The notes beneath the pieces were generated by a model. The model searched no databases. It saw only the letters and a list, made by a program, of their open reading frames with translations, and was not told where the DNA came from. DNA of 21,756 bases from a virus, in the IMG/VR virus record IMGVR_UViG_3300042691_001003, positions 1-21,756 of that record, one strand, 5' to 3'. Positions 14,606 to 21,756 of this stretch are shown one piece after another (the stretch's first letter is position 1; the number at the start of each line of letters is the position of its first letter). Both the position numbers and the translations under genes were made by a program.

Positions 14606-16360
14606 ATGGCTGAAAATGCAAAAGTAGGTATTGATTTAGTTGCTGACACACGAAGTTTAAGGTCACAATTAAGAGAATCGGTACAAGAATTAGCAAGGTT
14701 ACAAAATACTGCTGGCGCAAGTGCTAAAGAAATAGCAAACGCAGCCAAGAGGGCAGCCGAATTAAAAGACCGAATTGGTGATGCCAAAGCGACCATTGAT
14801 GCATTTAATCCCGATGCTAAATTTAAAGCATTTGGACAATCTATTCAAGGAGTTGCTGGCGCATTTGCTGGAGCGCAAGGTGCATTAGCCTTATTCGGAG
14901 TTGAATCTGAGAACGTTCAAAAGCAACTACTTAAGGTACAAGGTGCATTAGCATTTTCTGAAGGCTTAAATACTATCTTAGGCTCAATAGATGGGTTTAA
15001 AAACTTAGCATTAGTAATTAAAACTCAGGTTTTACAAGCATTTACTACTTTAAGAGGGGCAATTATTGCTTCGGGAATTGGTGCATTAGCCATTGGATTA
15101 GGTTTATTGATTGCAAACTTTGATAAAGTAAGGGAAGCAATATTAAAATTAGTGCCAGGTTTAGGAGTTATAGCTAATACAATTGGGGATATAGTTACAA
15201 AAGTAACTGATTTTGTAGGCATTACTTCGGAAGTTGATAGAGGATTAGAGTTATATGCTAAAAATTCAAAGAATAGAAAGGAGCAATATGAAAGAGAATT
15301 AAAAGTTCTTGAATCACAAGGAGCATCCGAAAAGGAATTAGCTAATAAACGTAAACAAATAGCCCAAGAAGATATAAATGTACTTGAGGCTAAGAAACGT
15401 AATGGTATAAGATTGTCAACTGAGGAAACTAAGCAATTAGCCGATTCTAAAAATGAGTTAATTGTCATTGAAGGCAATTATAAAAAATCAGTTTTAGCCA
15501 CACAAAAGAAAGGTGATGACGAGTATTTAAAAAAGCAAAACGAAAAGATTGACCAAGAGTTAGCCAATGAGTTATCAAGAATTACAAGATTAAATGAACT
15601 TGCTGAAGCTGGCTTATCTGAGGAAGAAAAAAAGATAGTTAAAGTAAAACAACAATTAGAAGCAGATTTAATTTTGTTTGTCGATAATGAAAAATTAAAG
15701 GCGGATTTAACAAGAAAGTCAGCCGAAGAAATTGATAATATTAAAAGACAATCGGGTAGAGTTGAAGTAAAAGAATTAAGAGATGTAAAAGAGGTATTCG
15801 ATTTAATTCAAAATAATAAGCCAAAGACCGTAGCATTAGTAACGAGTGCAATGGATAGGTCGATTAAAGCAAGTGCGGATGCCGAAGTTAAAATTGCTCA
15901 AATAACGCAAGAGCAAAAATTAGGAATTATAAGCAATGCCCTTCGCACTGGAATGCAATTAGCAGGAGAGGGTACGGTAGCTGGAAAAGCATTAGGAATT
16001 GCAGATGCTACGATTAATACTTATGTGGGAGCAACTCAAGCATTATCTACTTTGCCTCCACCATTTAGTTTTATTGCAGCGGCAGCGACAATTGCACAAG
16101 GTTTATTAAGTGTTAATTCAATTATTAATACACCATTACCAAGTATGCCTGGAGTTAGCGACACGAGTGGAGGCGGAGGCGGAGCAAGACTATCGGCAGC
16201 GCCAGTACCTCCAAGTTTTACACCTAATGCCCCTACTTCATTAGACCAAAGTTCAATCAATGCGATAGGCAATGTAAACGCTAGGGCATATGTTGTTGAA
16301 TCTGATATTACGGGAAGTCAAAAAAGAATAAGGAGAATTGAAAACTCTGCAAGAATTTAA
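14606..16360 (+). CDS. Tape measure protein
   Basis: This 584-residue protein has the plan of a tail tape measure protein. The N-terminal 80 residues are a charged coiled-coil helix (SLRSQLRESVQELARLQNTAGASAKEIANAAKR...), followed by Ala/Gly-rich segments and a hydrophobic stretch at about 148-172 (IIASGIGALAIGLGLLIANF) as in membrane-inserting tape measures. Next comes a long Lys/Glu-rich coiled coil (220-430). The Ala-rich C-terminus (about 445-510) has the usual GKALGIADATINTYVGATQALS motif and then a Pro/Gly linker. It sets tail length and guides DNA ejection. It is short, implying a tail under about 100 nm if the usual 1.5 angstrom per residue rule holds. Confidence 0.85.
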   Translation: MAENAKVGIDLVADTRSLRSQLRESVQELARLQNTAGASAKEIANAAKRAAELKDRIGDAKATIDAFNPDAKFKAFGQSIQGVAGAFAGAQGALALFGVESENVQKQLLKVQGALAFSEGLNTILGSIDGFKNLALVIKTQVLQAFTTLRGAIIASGIGALAIGLGLLIANFDKVREAILKLVPGLGVIANTIGDIVTKVTDFVGITSEVDRGLELYAKNSKNRKEQYERELKVLESQGASEKELANKRKQIAQEDINVLEAKKRNGIRLSTEETKQLADSKNELIVIEGNYKKSVLATQKKGDDEYLKKQNEKIDQELANELSRITRLNELAEAGLSEEEKKIVKVKQQLEADLILFVDNEKLKADLTRKSAEEIDNIKRQSGRVEVKELRDVKEVFDLIQNNKPKTVALVTSAMDRSIKASADAEVKIAQITQEQKLGIISNALRTGMQLAGEGTVAGKALGIADATINTYVGATQALSTLPPPFSFIAAAATIAQGLLSVNSIINTPLPSMPGVSDTSGGGGGARLSAAPVPPSFTPNAPTSLDQSSINAIGNVNARAYVVESDITGSQKRIRRIENSARI

Positions 16361-16371
16361 AAACAAATAAT

Positions 16372-16962
16372 ATGAAATTACCAATTTATCAATTAGAAAT
16401 AAGCGAGGATTTAAATGACGATGTCGAAGTTGACTTCGTTGCTTTGGTAGATAGACCAGCAATCGAAAGAGATTTCCTAAAGTTTAAAGAAGACAAGGCT
16501 AAATTTGTTATTCAGTCCGAAGATAGAAGAATCGTTTCAGGCGCTTTGATGTTAGCCGACACTCCTATTTATAGGAACGACCAAAATGGTGAGTATTATG
16601 TTACGTTTACTAAAGATACGATTGAGAAGATAGCGCAAAAGTTCTTTAAGAAAGGTTATCAGTCAAACGTAAACTTGATGCATGATGAGGCTTTAGCAGT
16701 TGAAGGTGTAACTATGTACGAATCGTTTATCGTAGATTCATCACGGGGAGTGATGGCAATGAAAGGATTTGAAGATGCACCTGAAGGTTCTTGGTTTGGA
16801 AGTTTTAAAGTTGAAAACGAATCGGTTTGGAATAAGATTAAATCAGGCGAGTTTAAAGGATTTAGTGTTGAAGGCATATTTAATTACAAGAAGAAAAAGC
16901 AACCGATGAGCGTAGAAGAATCTCTATGGTCTGAGATTTGTTCGATTTTAGAACAAGTCTAA
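16372..16962 (+). CDS. XkdF-like prohead protease
   Basis: This 196-residue protein matches the XkdF family, named after the Bacillus prophage PBSX protein, thought to be a serine protease of the herpesvirus assemblin fold. It has the N-terminal VDFVALVDRPAIERDFLKF segment, then LMHDEALAVEGVTMYESFIVD with His104, and the C-terminal SGEFKGFSVEGIF with Ser165, the likely catalytic pair. It would cleave scaffold and capsid precursors during maturation. The neighbours are a scaffold-like protein and the capsid protein, which strongly supports this. It follows the tape measure gene by 11 bases. Confidence 0.82.
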   Translation: MKLPIYQLEISEDLNDDVEVDFVALVDRPAIERDFLKFKEDKAKFVIQSEDRRIVSGALMLADTPIYRNDQNGEYYVTFTKDTIEKIAQKFFKKGYQSNVNLMHDEALAVEGVTMYESFIVDSSRGVMAMKGFEDAPEGSWFGSFKVENESVWNKIKSGEFKGFSVEGIFNYKKKKQPMSVEESLWSEICSILEQV

Positions 16963-17015
16963 ATGATAAAGTATTAATTAATCAGTATTTATAATCAAAT
17001 AAGTAAAAACAATTT

Positions 17016-17594
17016 ATGAACGTTTCAGAAGCAATTGAAAAAATTAAAGTTATGTTAGCGGATAATGCCGTTGAACAAACTGAAGAAATTGCACCTGAGC
17101 CAGCGACTCAATTGGTATTTGAAACTTACGACCTTAAAGATGGTAGTAAGATTGATTTATCAGCATTAGAGATTGGCGCAGATGCTATGCTTGTTGACGA
17201 TTCAGGTAACTCAGTTTCTGCTCCCGATGGAGAGTATGAACTTGCTGATGGTACTATGATGACCGTTGTTGGTGGAAAGGTTGAAGGAATCGAAACTCCT
17301 CAAGCCGAAGAACCAACTTCAGAAGAAGCTCCTATGGAAGCCGATTCTCAATTTGATGAAATGAACTCAACTATTTCTTACTTGCAAGCCGAGAATGAGG
17401 CTTTGAAAAACAAGTTAGGAGAATTAGAGAGCAAGTTTAATCAAGGATTTAGTGAAATGTTAAGCGTATTGGAAGGATTTTCAAAGACTCCAGTTGCTGA
17501 CCCAATTCAAAATCCAAAAAACAATTTTAGAATCGTTGAGCCAAAGGCTGACAAGATAGAGCGATTCTTGGAAAGAGTAAAAACTTTAAATTAA
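17016..17594 (+). CDS. Scaffold-like protein
   Basis: This is a very acidic 192-residue protein. Residues 30-95 contain repetitive beta-like sequence (DDSGNSVSAPDGEYELADGT), then a Pro/Glu-rich linker and a coiled coil at about 110-155 (ISYLQAENEALKNKLGELESKFNQ). The C-terminus is basic (PKADKIERFLERVKTLN). An acidic, coiled-coil protein just before the major capsid gene and after the protease gene is the usual profile of a scaffold, which is proteolysed during capsid maturation. No enzymatic motif is seen. The 53-base gap to the protease gene is A/T-rich, without a clear promoter. Confidence 0.68.
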   Translation: MNVSEAIEKIKVMLADNAVEQTEEIAPEPATQLVFETYDLKDGSKIDLSALEIGADAMLVDDSGNSVSAPDGEYELADGTMMTVVGGKVEGIETPQAEEPTSEEAPMEADSQFDEMNSTISYLQAENEALKNKLGELESKFNQGFSEMLSVLEGFSKTPVADPIQNPKNNFRIVEPKADKIERFLERVKTLN

Positions 17595-17615
17595 AAATTT
17601 TAAAAAAGAAAAATT

Positions 17616-18581
17616 ATGGCATTTGTTGTAAGTTCATTAACGGATTACGCCAAAGAAAACGAAGCATTATTAGTAACGTCTTCAGTTCTTGGCTCTAAAA
17701 CTGCTACTTTGATTAAGTCTCAAGGTAACGTATTAGTTGGAGTAAAATCTTCTGAGAAAATTGGTATCATGGATACTGATGCTTTCTTTCAAGATGATAG
17801 CGATTGCGGTTTTAACGCATCAGGTACAACTACTTTCACTCAGCGTAGTGTAACGGTTGGTAAAATTAAAGTACAAGAGGCATTATGTCCAAAAGGATTA
17901 GAGTCTAAGTATTTACAAAAAGCATTATCAGCTGGAAGTAACTACGATTCAATCGCTTTTGCTGCTGATTATACTTCAAGAAAATCTGCTAAAATTGCTT
18001 CTCAATTAGAGACTGCTATTTGGCAAGGAGATTCTGCTTCAGCAAATGGTAACTTGAATAAGTTTGATGGTTTCGTGAAATTAGTTGCTGCTGCTTCTGC
18101 TTCAGTTGTTCACGCTAACGCATCAGGATACTACGGAACTCCTTTGGCTGCTTCTGCTGGTATTACAAGTGGTGTTGTTATTGCAGTTTTAGACGCAGTT
18201 TACAAGGCTATCCCAGCGCAAATTGTTGATAAGGATGACGTTGCTATCTTTGTTGGAAACGATGTATTCCGTACTTATACAATCGCATTGAAAAATGCTA
18301 ACTTGTTTGCTTACACTTTTGATGGTCAAGCTACTGGAGAATTAACTTTGCCAGGAACTACTATCAAGGTTATTGCAGTGCAAGGATTGAACGGAACTTC
18401 TAAGATATACGCTGGTCGTGTTTCTAACTTGTTCATCGGTACTGACTTATTAAACGAGGAGGAGCAATTCGAATTGTTACACGACCCTTATGCAATGAAC
18501 ATCAAGTTCATGGCAGCATTTAAGTTTGGTGTGCAGTTTGCATTCCCTGATGAGATGGTTGACTTCATCCCAACTGCTTAA
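17616..18581 (+). CDS. Major capsid protein
   Basis: This is a 321-residue protein that starts MAFVVSSLTDYAKENEAL and has the profile of a HK97-like capsid protein of phages of Bacteroidota: an N-terminal helical arm, an Ala/Ser-rich spine (SKYLQKALSAGSNYDSIAFAADY), and a C-terminal FELLHDPYAMNIKFMAAFKFGVQFAF strand. It is bordered by the protease and scaffold genes upstream and a terminator-like hairpin downstream. Codon use is richer in GCT, TTC and AAC than its neighbours, as expected for a highly expressed virion protein. The start follows an A-rich stretch. The fold is inferred and identity is supported mainly by position and expression signature. Confidence 0.78.
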   Translation: MAFVVSSLTDYAKENEALLVTSSVLGSKTATLIKSQGNVLVGVKSSEKIGIMDTDAFFQDDSDCGFNASGTTTFTQRSVTVGKIKVQEALCPKGLESKYLQKALSAGSNYDSIAFAADYTSRKSAKIASQLETAIWQGDSASANGNLNKFDGFVKLVAAASASVVHANASGYYGTPLAASAGITSGVVIAVLDAVYKAIPAQIVDKDDVAIFVGNDVFRTYTIALKNANLFAYTFDGQATGELTLPGTTIKVIAVQGLNGTSKIYAGRVSNLFIGTDLLNEEEQFELLHDPYAMNIKFMAAFKFGVQFAFPDEMVDFIPTA

Positions 18582-18600
18582 TAATCTTACAAATAAGTTC

Positions 18601-18637
18601 GGGGAGTATCGCTTGGATGCGACTCCCCTAATTTTAA
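18601..18637 (+). terminator. Hairpin after the capsid gene
   Basis: GGGGAGT at 18601-18607 pairs with ACTCCCC at 18622-18628, and inside it CGC/GCG can add three pairs around a small loop. A weak T-rich stretch (TAATTTT) follows. It lies in the 76-base gap after the capsid stop. It may be a partial intrinsic terminator or an mRNA 3'-end stabiliser that raises capsid mRNA level. Confidence 0.6.
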
Positions 18638-18657
18638 CATTTTAAAGAAAAACAATT

Positions 18658-19179
18658 ATGGCTTGCGCATTAACTCAAGGATATTCTTTGGATTGCCGTG
18701 ATTCTTTAGGTGGGATAACAGAAGTTTACTTTATTGAAAAGGGAAATATTAGTGCAATTACTGAGGCTTCGGGTTCGGTTTCTGCATTAACTAAAGTAGC
18801 TGGCAAAAGATTTTGGAAATATGAATTAGTACCTGGTACTGCTTCTTTGACTGAAAATATCAATGCCAATGTTCAAAATGGAACGGTGTTTTACGCTCAA
18901 GAATTATCAATCATTTTAAATAAATTACAAGTTGCAACTCGTAACGAGATTTTATTACTTGCTAAAAATTCATTGATAGCAGTTGTAAAGGACAATAACG
19001 ATAATACTTGGTTGTTAGGTCGTGTAAACGGAATTAACATCACTGGAGGTAACGGAGCAACGGGTACTGCTCAAGGAGACCGCTCAGGTTATACTTTGAC
19101 TTTCTCAGCACAAGAGAAAGAATTAGCACCAACGGTAGCATCAGGTGTATTTACTGCCTTGACTACTCCAGGCGCTTAA
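18658..19179 (+). CDS. Putative tail tube protein
   Basis: This is a 173-residue beta-rich protein that begins MACALTQGYSLDCRDSLGGI, with Cys residues at 3 and 13, and continues with alternating hydrophobic strands, including VVKDNNDNTWLLGRVNGINITGG. The size and beta pattern fit a tail tube (major tail) protein, as does its own terminator, which implies strong expression as a separate unit. The C-terminus is Thr/Ala-rich. I do not recognise a catalytic motif. A head-decoration protein is an alternative. It lies between the capsid gene and the portal region, an unusual location for a tail tube. Confidence 0.5.
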   Translation: MACALTQGYSLDCRDSLGGITEVYFIEKGNISAITEASGSVSALTKVAGKRFWKYELVPGTASLTENINANVQNGTVFYAQELSIILNKLQVATRNEILLLAKNSLIAVVKDNNDNTWLLGRVNGINITGGNGATGTAQGDRSGYTLTFSAQEKELAPTVASGVFTALTTPGA

Positions 19180-19201
19180 GATAGTCGTTTGGTTGACGGG
19201 T

Positions 19202-19231
19202 AAGGGGGGAGCAGATGCTTCCCCTTTTTTT
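19202..19231 (+). terminator. Intrinsic terminator
   Basis: A stem of 11 pairs with three G-U (5' arm AAGGGGGGAGC at 19202-19212; 3' arm GCTTCCCCTTT at 19217-19227) closes on the loop AGAT and runs directly into a T tract to 19231. This is an excellent rho-independent terminator 22 bases after the tail-tube-like stop. Confidence 0.9.
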
Positions 19232-19265
19232 ATATAAGAAATTTTGAGAATGCTATTTATATTTA

Positions 19266-19652
19266 ATGATACATTTAATCAAAGGACAAGTCAATAAAAT
19301 AATATTAACATTAAGCGAGAAGGCAACTCTTACTTCGCCTAATTGGTTATTTTATTTTAAGTCACGAAATACAAATGAAACGGTTGCTTTTGTTATTTTA
19401 AATAGTGCCGATTTATCTACATACCAAGAAAGATTTAATGCTTTTAATATAACGGTAAATTCCTATTTTACGGGCAAGTTACCAGGCGAATGGTCATATC
19501 AGATTTATGAGCAAACATCTACTTCTAATTTAATCCCATCGCAAGCGACTTCAATGGTCGAAAGTGGACAAGCGACATTAAATGACACAAGTCAATTTAG
19601 TTTTACAACTTATAGCAACCAAACAAACACTTACAAAGTAAGAGATATATGA
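19266..19652 (+). CDS. Small unknown structural-region protein
   Basis: This 128-residue protein is rich in Ser, Thr and Asn with repeated beta-strand patterns (LIKGQVNKIILTLSEKATLTS, EWSYQIYEQT), suggesting an immunoglobulin-like or other all-beta fold. No signal peptide or membrane segment is seen. It starts just after the terminator, so it may have its own promoter, although none fits clearly. The stop overlaps the portal start as ATGA at 19649-19652, implying coupled translation and perhaps a head or head-tail role. No family is recognised. Confidence 0.6.
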   Translation: MIHLIKGQVNKIILTLSEKATLTSPNWLFYFKSRNTNETVAFVILNSADLSTYQERFNAFNITVNSYFTGKLPGEWSYQIYEQTSTSNLIPSQATSMVESGQATLNDTSQFSFTTYSNQTNTYKVRDI

Positions 19653-21610
19653 GCAATCAATTAATGGTTTTAACTTTTGCGGAGGCAAGACAACCTGAAT
19701 ATAGGGAGAAGAAAGGCGAAGGAGAAGGTTACATTGAGTTCGGAAAAAAGAATGATTATCCTAACTACTTGGTCGATTTATTTAATAAGTCTGCCAAGCA
19801 TAATGCGATAATTAAAGGTAAGGTCAACTACATAACTGGGAATGGCTTCAAAATCAAAGAGGGTGTAGACCCTATTGGTGAACAATTCATCGCACAAGCC
19901 AACCGCGTTGAGTCGTTGACCGAAGTTTTAAGAAAGGCATCCATTGATATTGAGTTATTCGGAGGCGCTTACTTGCAAATTATATGGAGTGTAACGGGGG
20001 AGAATCTTGCTGAGGTTTATCACGTTGATTATACTAAGATTCGTACAAATGCTGACAATACTCAGTTTTGGTATTCAGAGAATTGGGAAGATAGGAAGTA
20101 CAAAAGAGAGGTTTACAACGGATTTAATTCTCAGTTACGACAAGGCACTCAGATAATGTATTTAAAGGAGTATCGACCTAACTTGAATGCCTATGCTTTG
20201 CCAGGTTATTTCGGTGCTTTAAATTACGTTGAATCAGATATTGAAATATCTAAGCACGTTTTAGGTAATGCTCAAACGGGATTTAGTGCATCTAAATTAA
20301 TTACATTGCCAAATGGCGAGCCATCGGATGATGAGAAGCGCCAAATTGAACGCAAGTTTACTGATAGGTTTACGGGAAGTGATGGCAAGAAGTTTATACT
20401 TTCATTTGTTAATGATGCTTCAAGAAAGCCAGTCATTGAAGATTTAGGTGCGAGCGATATTACTAAAGAAGATTTTGGTAATGTAGATAAAATGATTCAG
20501 CAGAATATCTTTGCTGGTCATCAGATTACTGCTCCTGATTTATTCGGTATTTCAACTCCAGGTCAATTAGGAACTCGCCAACAAATGCGAGATTCTTATG
20601 AGATTTTTAAAAATACTTACGTAAATGATAAGCAAATATTTCTTGAGCAAGTATTCAGTTTACTTGCCAAATTACACGGTGCTAATTCAGAACTCCAAAT
20701 CGTACCAGTCGAGCCGATTGGCATAGAGTTTGGAGAAGCAATCATTGCAGCAAATTTAACTAAAGATGAGATTCGTGAAAAGTTAGGAGCGCCAGCATTG
20801 GAAGCTAAAACTTCTTCAACTTCTCAAGATGTAATTGATGCCATTAATTCATTAAGTCCATTGGTTGCCAATAAGGTACTTGAGTCAATGACTGCAAACG
20901 AAATTCGTTCTTTGGTTGGTTTAATACCTGAGCAAGGTGGAGAGAATATCCCAACTGCGCCAAGTGGCTTTAAGTTTAGCGAAGATGAGGTTGTAAATGT
21001 ATTTGAAGAATTTGGTGTTTCAAAGGCAGACTATTCAATCTTTAAATCAAGAGAAGTATTTAGTCAAGTTCCCAATGAATTAGAGGAGGCTTTGCATTTA
21101 GAATTTGCCGAGCAAGCGCTATCAGGATTAGAGGCTAACGTATTGGACTTAATTCAAAAGGATAAGCGAGTAACTGCTGAGGTTATTGCTGGAACTATTG
21201 GAGTGGACATTGATATTGTTAATCGTGTCTTAGATGGATTGGATAAAAGAGGAATATTAAGTATTTCAGTTTCAAGAGGTATCGTTGAAAGGAAACTATC
21301 AAAGCCATTATCTGAATTGAATGCGCCAAAGCCAACAACTACCAGCTTTATGGTAAGGTATTCTTACGAATGGAGGTCAGATATACCAGGTAACGAAAGA
21401 AATTCTCCCGACCATCCAAGCCGTCAATTCTGCGCAAGATTAATGCAATTAGATAGGTTGTATTCAAGAGCAGAGATTGAATCTATTTCAGCAAGATTAG
21501 GCTATTCGGTATTTGATAGGAGAGGCGGTTGGTGGACTCAGCCTAATGGCAATCATTCTCCAAGTTGCAGACATCGTTGGTTTGCTCAAACGGTAATTAA
21601 GAAAGGATAA
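19649..21610 (+). CDS. Portal protein with C-terminal extra domains
   Basis: Residues 1 to about 375 of this 653-residue protein look like a phage portal: GYIEFGKKNDYPNYLVDLFNKSAKHNAIIKGK near the N-terminus and IFAGHQITAPDLFGISTPGQLGTRQQMRDSYEIF at about 290-325. Residues about 385-480 are a helical linker. Residues 490-540 (NVLDLIQKDKRVTAEVIAGT..., then VNRVLDGLDKRGIL) have the pattern of a winged helix-turn-helix. The last 90 residues carry SRQFCARL, GGWWTQPNG and HSPSCRHRW (633-644), a Cys/His-rich module also seen in some phage head proteins. It forms the DNA entry ring; the added domains are unexplained. The gene overlaps the preceding one by four bases. Confidence 0.8.
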   Translation: MSNQLMVLTFAEARQPEYREKKGEGEGYIEFGKKNDYPNYLVDLFNKSAKHNAIIKGKVNYITGNGFKIKEGVDPIGEQFIAQANRVESLTEVLRKASIDIELFGGAYLQIIWSVTGENLAEVYHVDYTKIRTNADNTQFWYSENWEDRKYKREVYNGFNSQLRQGTQIMYLKEYRPNLNAYALPGYFGALNYVESDIEISKHVLGNAQTGFSASKLITLPNGEPSDDEKRQIERKFTDRFTGSDGKKFILSFVNDASRKPVIEDLGASDITKEDFGNVDKMIQQNIFAGHQITAPDLFGISTPGQLGTRQQMRDSYEIFKNTYVNDKQIFLEQVFSLLAKLHGANSELQIVPVEPIGIEFGEAIIAANLTKDEIREKLGAPALEAKTSSTSQDVIDAINSLSPLVANKVLESMTANEIRSLVGLIPEQGGENIPTAPSGFKFSEDEVVNVFEEFGVSKADYSIFKSREVFSQVPNELEEALHLEFAEQALSGLEANVLDLIQKDKRVTAEVIAGTIGVDIDIVNRVLDGLDKRGILSISVSRGIVERKLSKPLSELNAPKPTTTSFMVRYSYEWRSDIPGNERNSPDHPSRQFCARLMQLDRLYSRAEIESISARLGYSVFDRRGGWWTQPNGNHSPSCRHRWFAQTVIKKG

Positions 21611-21611
21611 T

Positions 21612-21756
21612 ATGAAGAATACATTATTTATAGGAGCAACGGCAATTAAAGAAAGAACGGCAGTTCATTCTAATATTGATGACAAATTAATAATGCCCGA
21701 AATAAAAACGGCTCAGGATATGTATATCTTGCCAGCTTTGGGAACGGCTTTATATG
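21612..21756 (+). CDS. DUF6712-like head-tail connector (partial)
   Basis: The gene begins at ATG 21612, one base after the portal stop, and runs out of the window with 48 codons visible. The segment IDDKLIMPEIKTAQDMYILPALGTALY matches the N-terminal hallmark of the DUF6712-like proteins found after portal genes in phages of Bacteroidota, taken to be head-tail connector or head completion proteins. The missing rest prevents further analysis. Confidence 0.7.
   Translation, partial: MKNTLFIGATAIKERTAVHSNIDDKLIMPEIKTAQDMYILPALGTALY

Noticed and set aside
15025-15477. 150-codon minus-strand ORF
   Set aside because: It lies fully inside the tape measure gene on the opposite strand, and its Ser/Leu/Pro-rich composition is that of an antisense shadow. 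The other minus-strand frames were rejected for the same reason.
9800-19261. TATTTATA upstream of three virion genes (9800, 16986, 19254) as a shared late promoter
   Set aside because: The same octamer also occurs inside coding sequence (near 14437 and 16566) and the window is very A/T-rich, so the three upstream copies can be chance; their distances to the starts also differ (3, 22 and 4 bases).
1-21756. CRISPR array, transposon ends or long direct repeats
   Set aside because: I saw no regularly spaced repeats, no transposase and no terminal inverted repeats; the Ala/Lys-rich repetition in the tape measure gene is protein-level coiled-coil sequence.

Overview
This 21.8-kb window is part of a tailed-phage (or prophage) genome. 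The likely host is a member of the Bacteroidota. The reasons are the low GC content, the absence of Shine-Dalgarno-like sequences before the genes (starts lie in A/T-rich stretches), a promoter at 112-142 that fits the Bacteroidota sigma pattern TTTG-N19-TAnnTTTG, and many small proteins of types usual in phages of Bacteroidota. Every convincing protein gene lies on the plus strand. They are tightly packed, with many ATGA-type overlaps. No integrase, repressor, holin, endolysin or DNA polymerase is visible, so lifestyle cannot be decided here.

Left part (1-4.9 kb), early/replication region: the end of an unknown gene, then a promoter and a structured leader, a winged-helix replication-initiator-like protein, its overlapping unknown partner, a solitary C5-cytosine DNA methyltransferase, a VRR-NUC nuclease, a DUF3310 protein, a sigma-factor-like protein and several very small genes, some of them membrane proteins.

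Middle part (4.9-8.2 kb), modification cluster: a GT-B glycosyltransferase-like protein, a HAD-type hydrolase-like protein, a SAM-dependent methyltransferase, a ParB-N-domain protein and a Mom-like DNA-modification protein, encoded nearly end to end. A cloverleaf sequence resembling tRNA-Gly lies antisense over the 3' end of the mom-like gene (8178-8247).

Right part (8.3-21.8 kb), virion assembly: small and large terminase, a tail-assembly-chaperone pair with a likely -1 frameshift, tail-completion-like and two large tail proteins, a short tape measure protein, XkdF-like prohead protease, scaffold-like protein, major capsid protein, putative tail tube protein, a small unknown, a portal protein with extra C-terminal domains, and the start of a DUF6712-like head-tail connector. 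The tail block lies between the terminase and the head block, and the portal follows the capsid gene, unlike the usual terminase-portal-protease-capsid-tail order. Two hairpins follow the capsid and tail-tube genes, the second a very good intrinsic terminator.

The points most worth a second look are the ParB/Mom-like modification cluster, the portal fused to a winged-helix-like segment and a CRHxW domain, the antisense tRNA-like element, the frameshifting tail chaperone, and the structured leader at 143-253.
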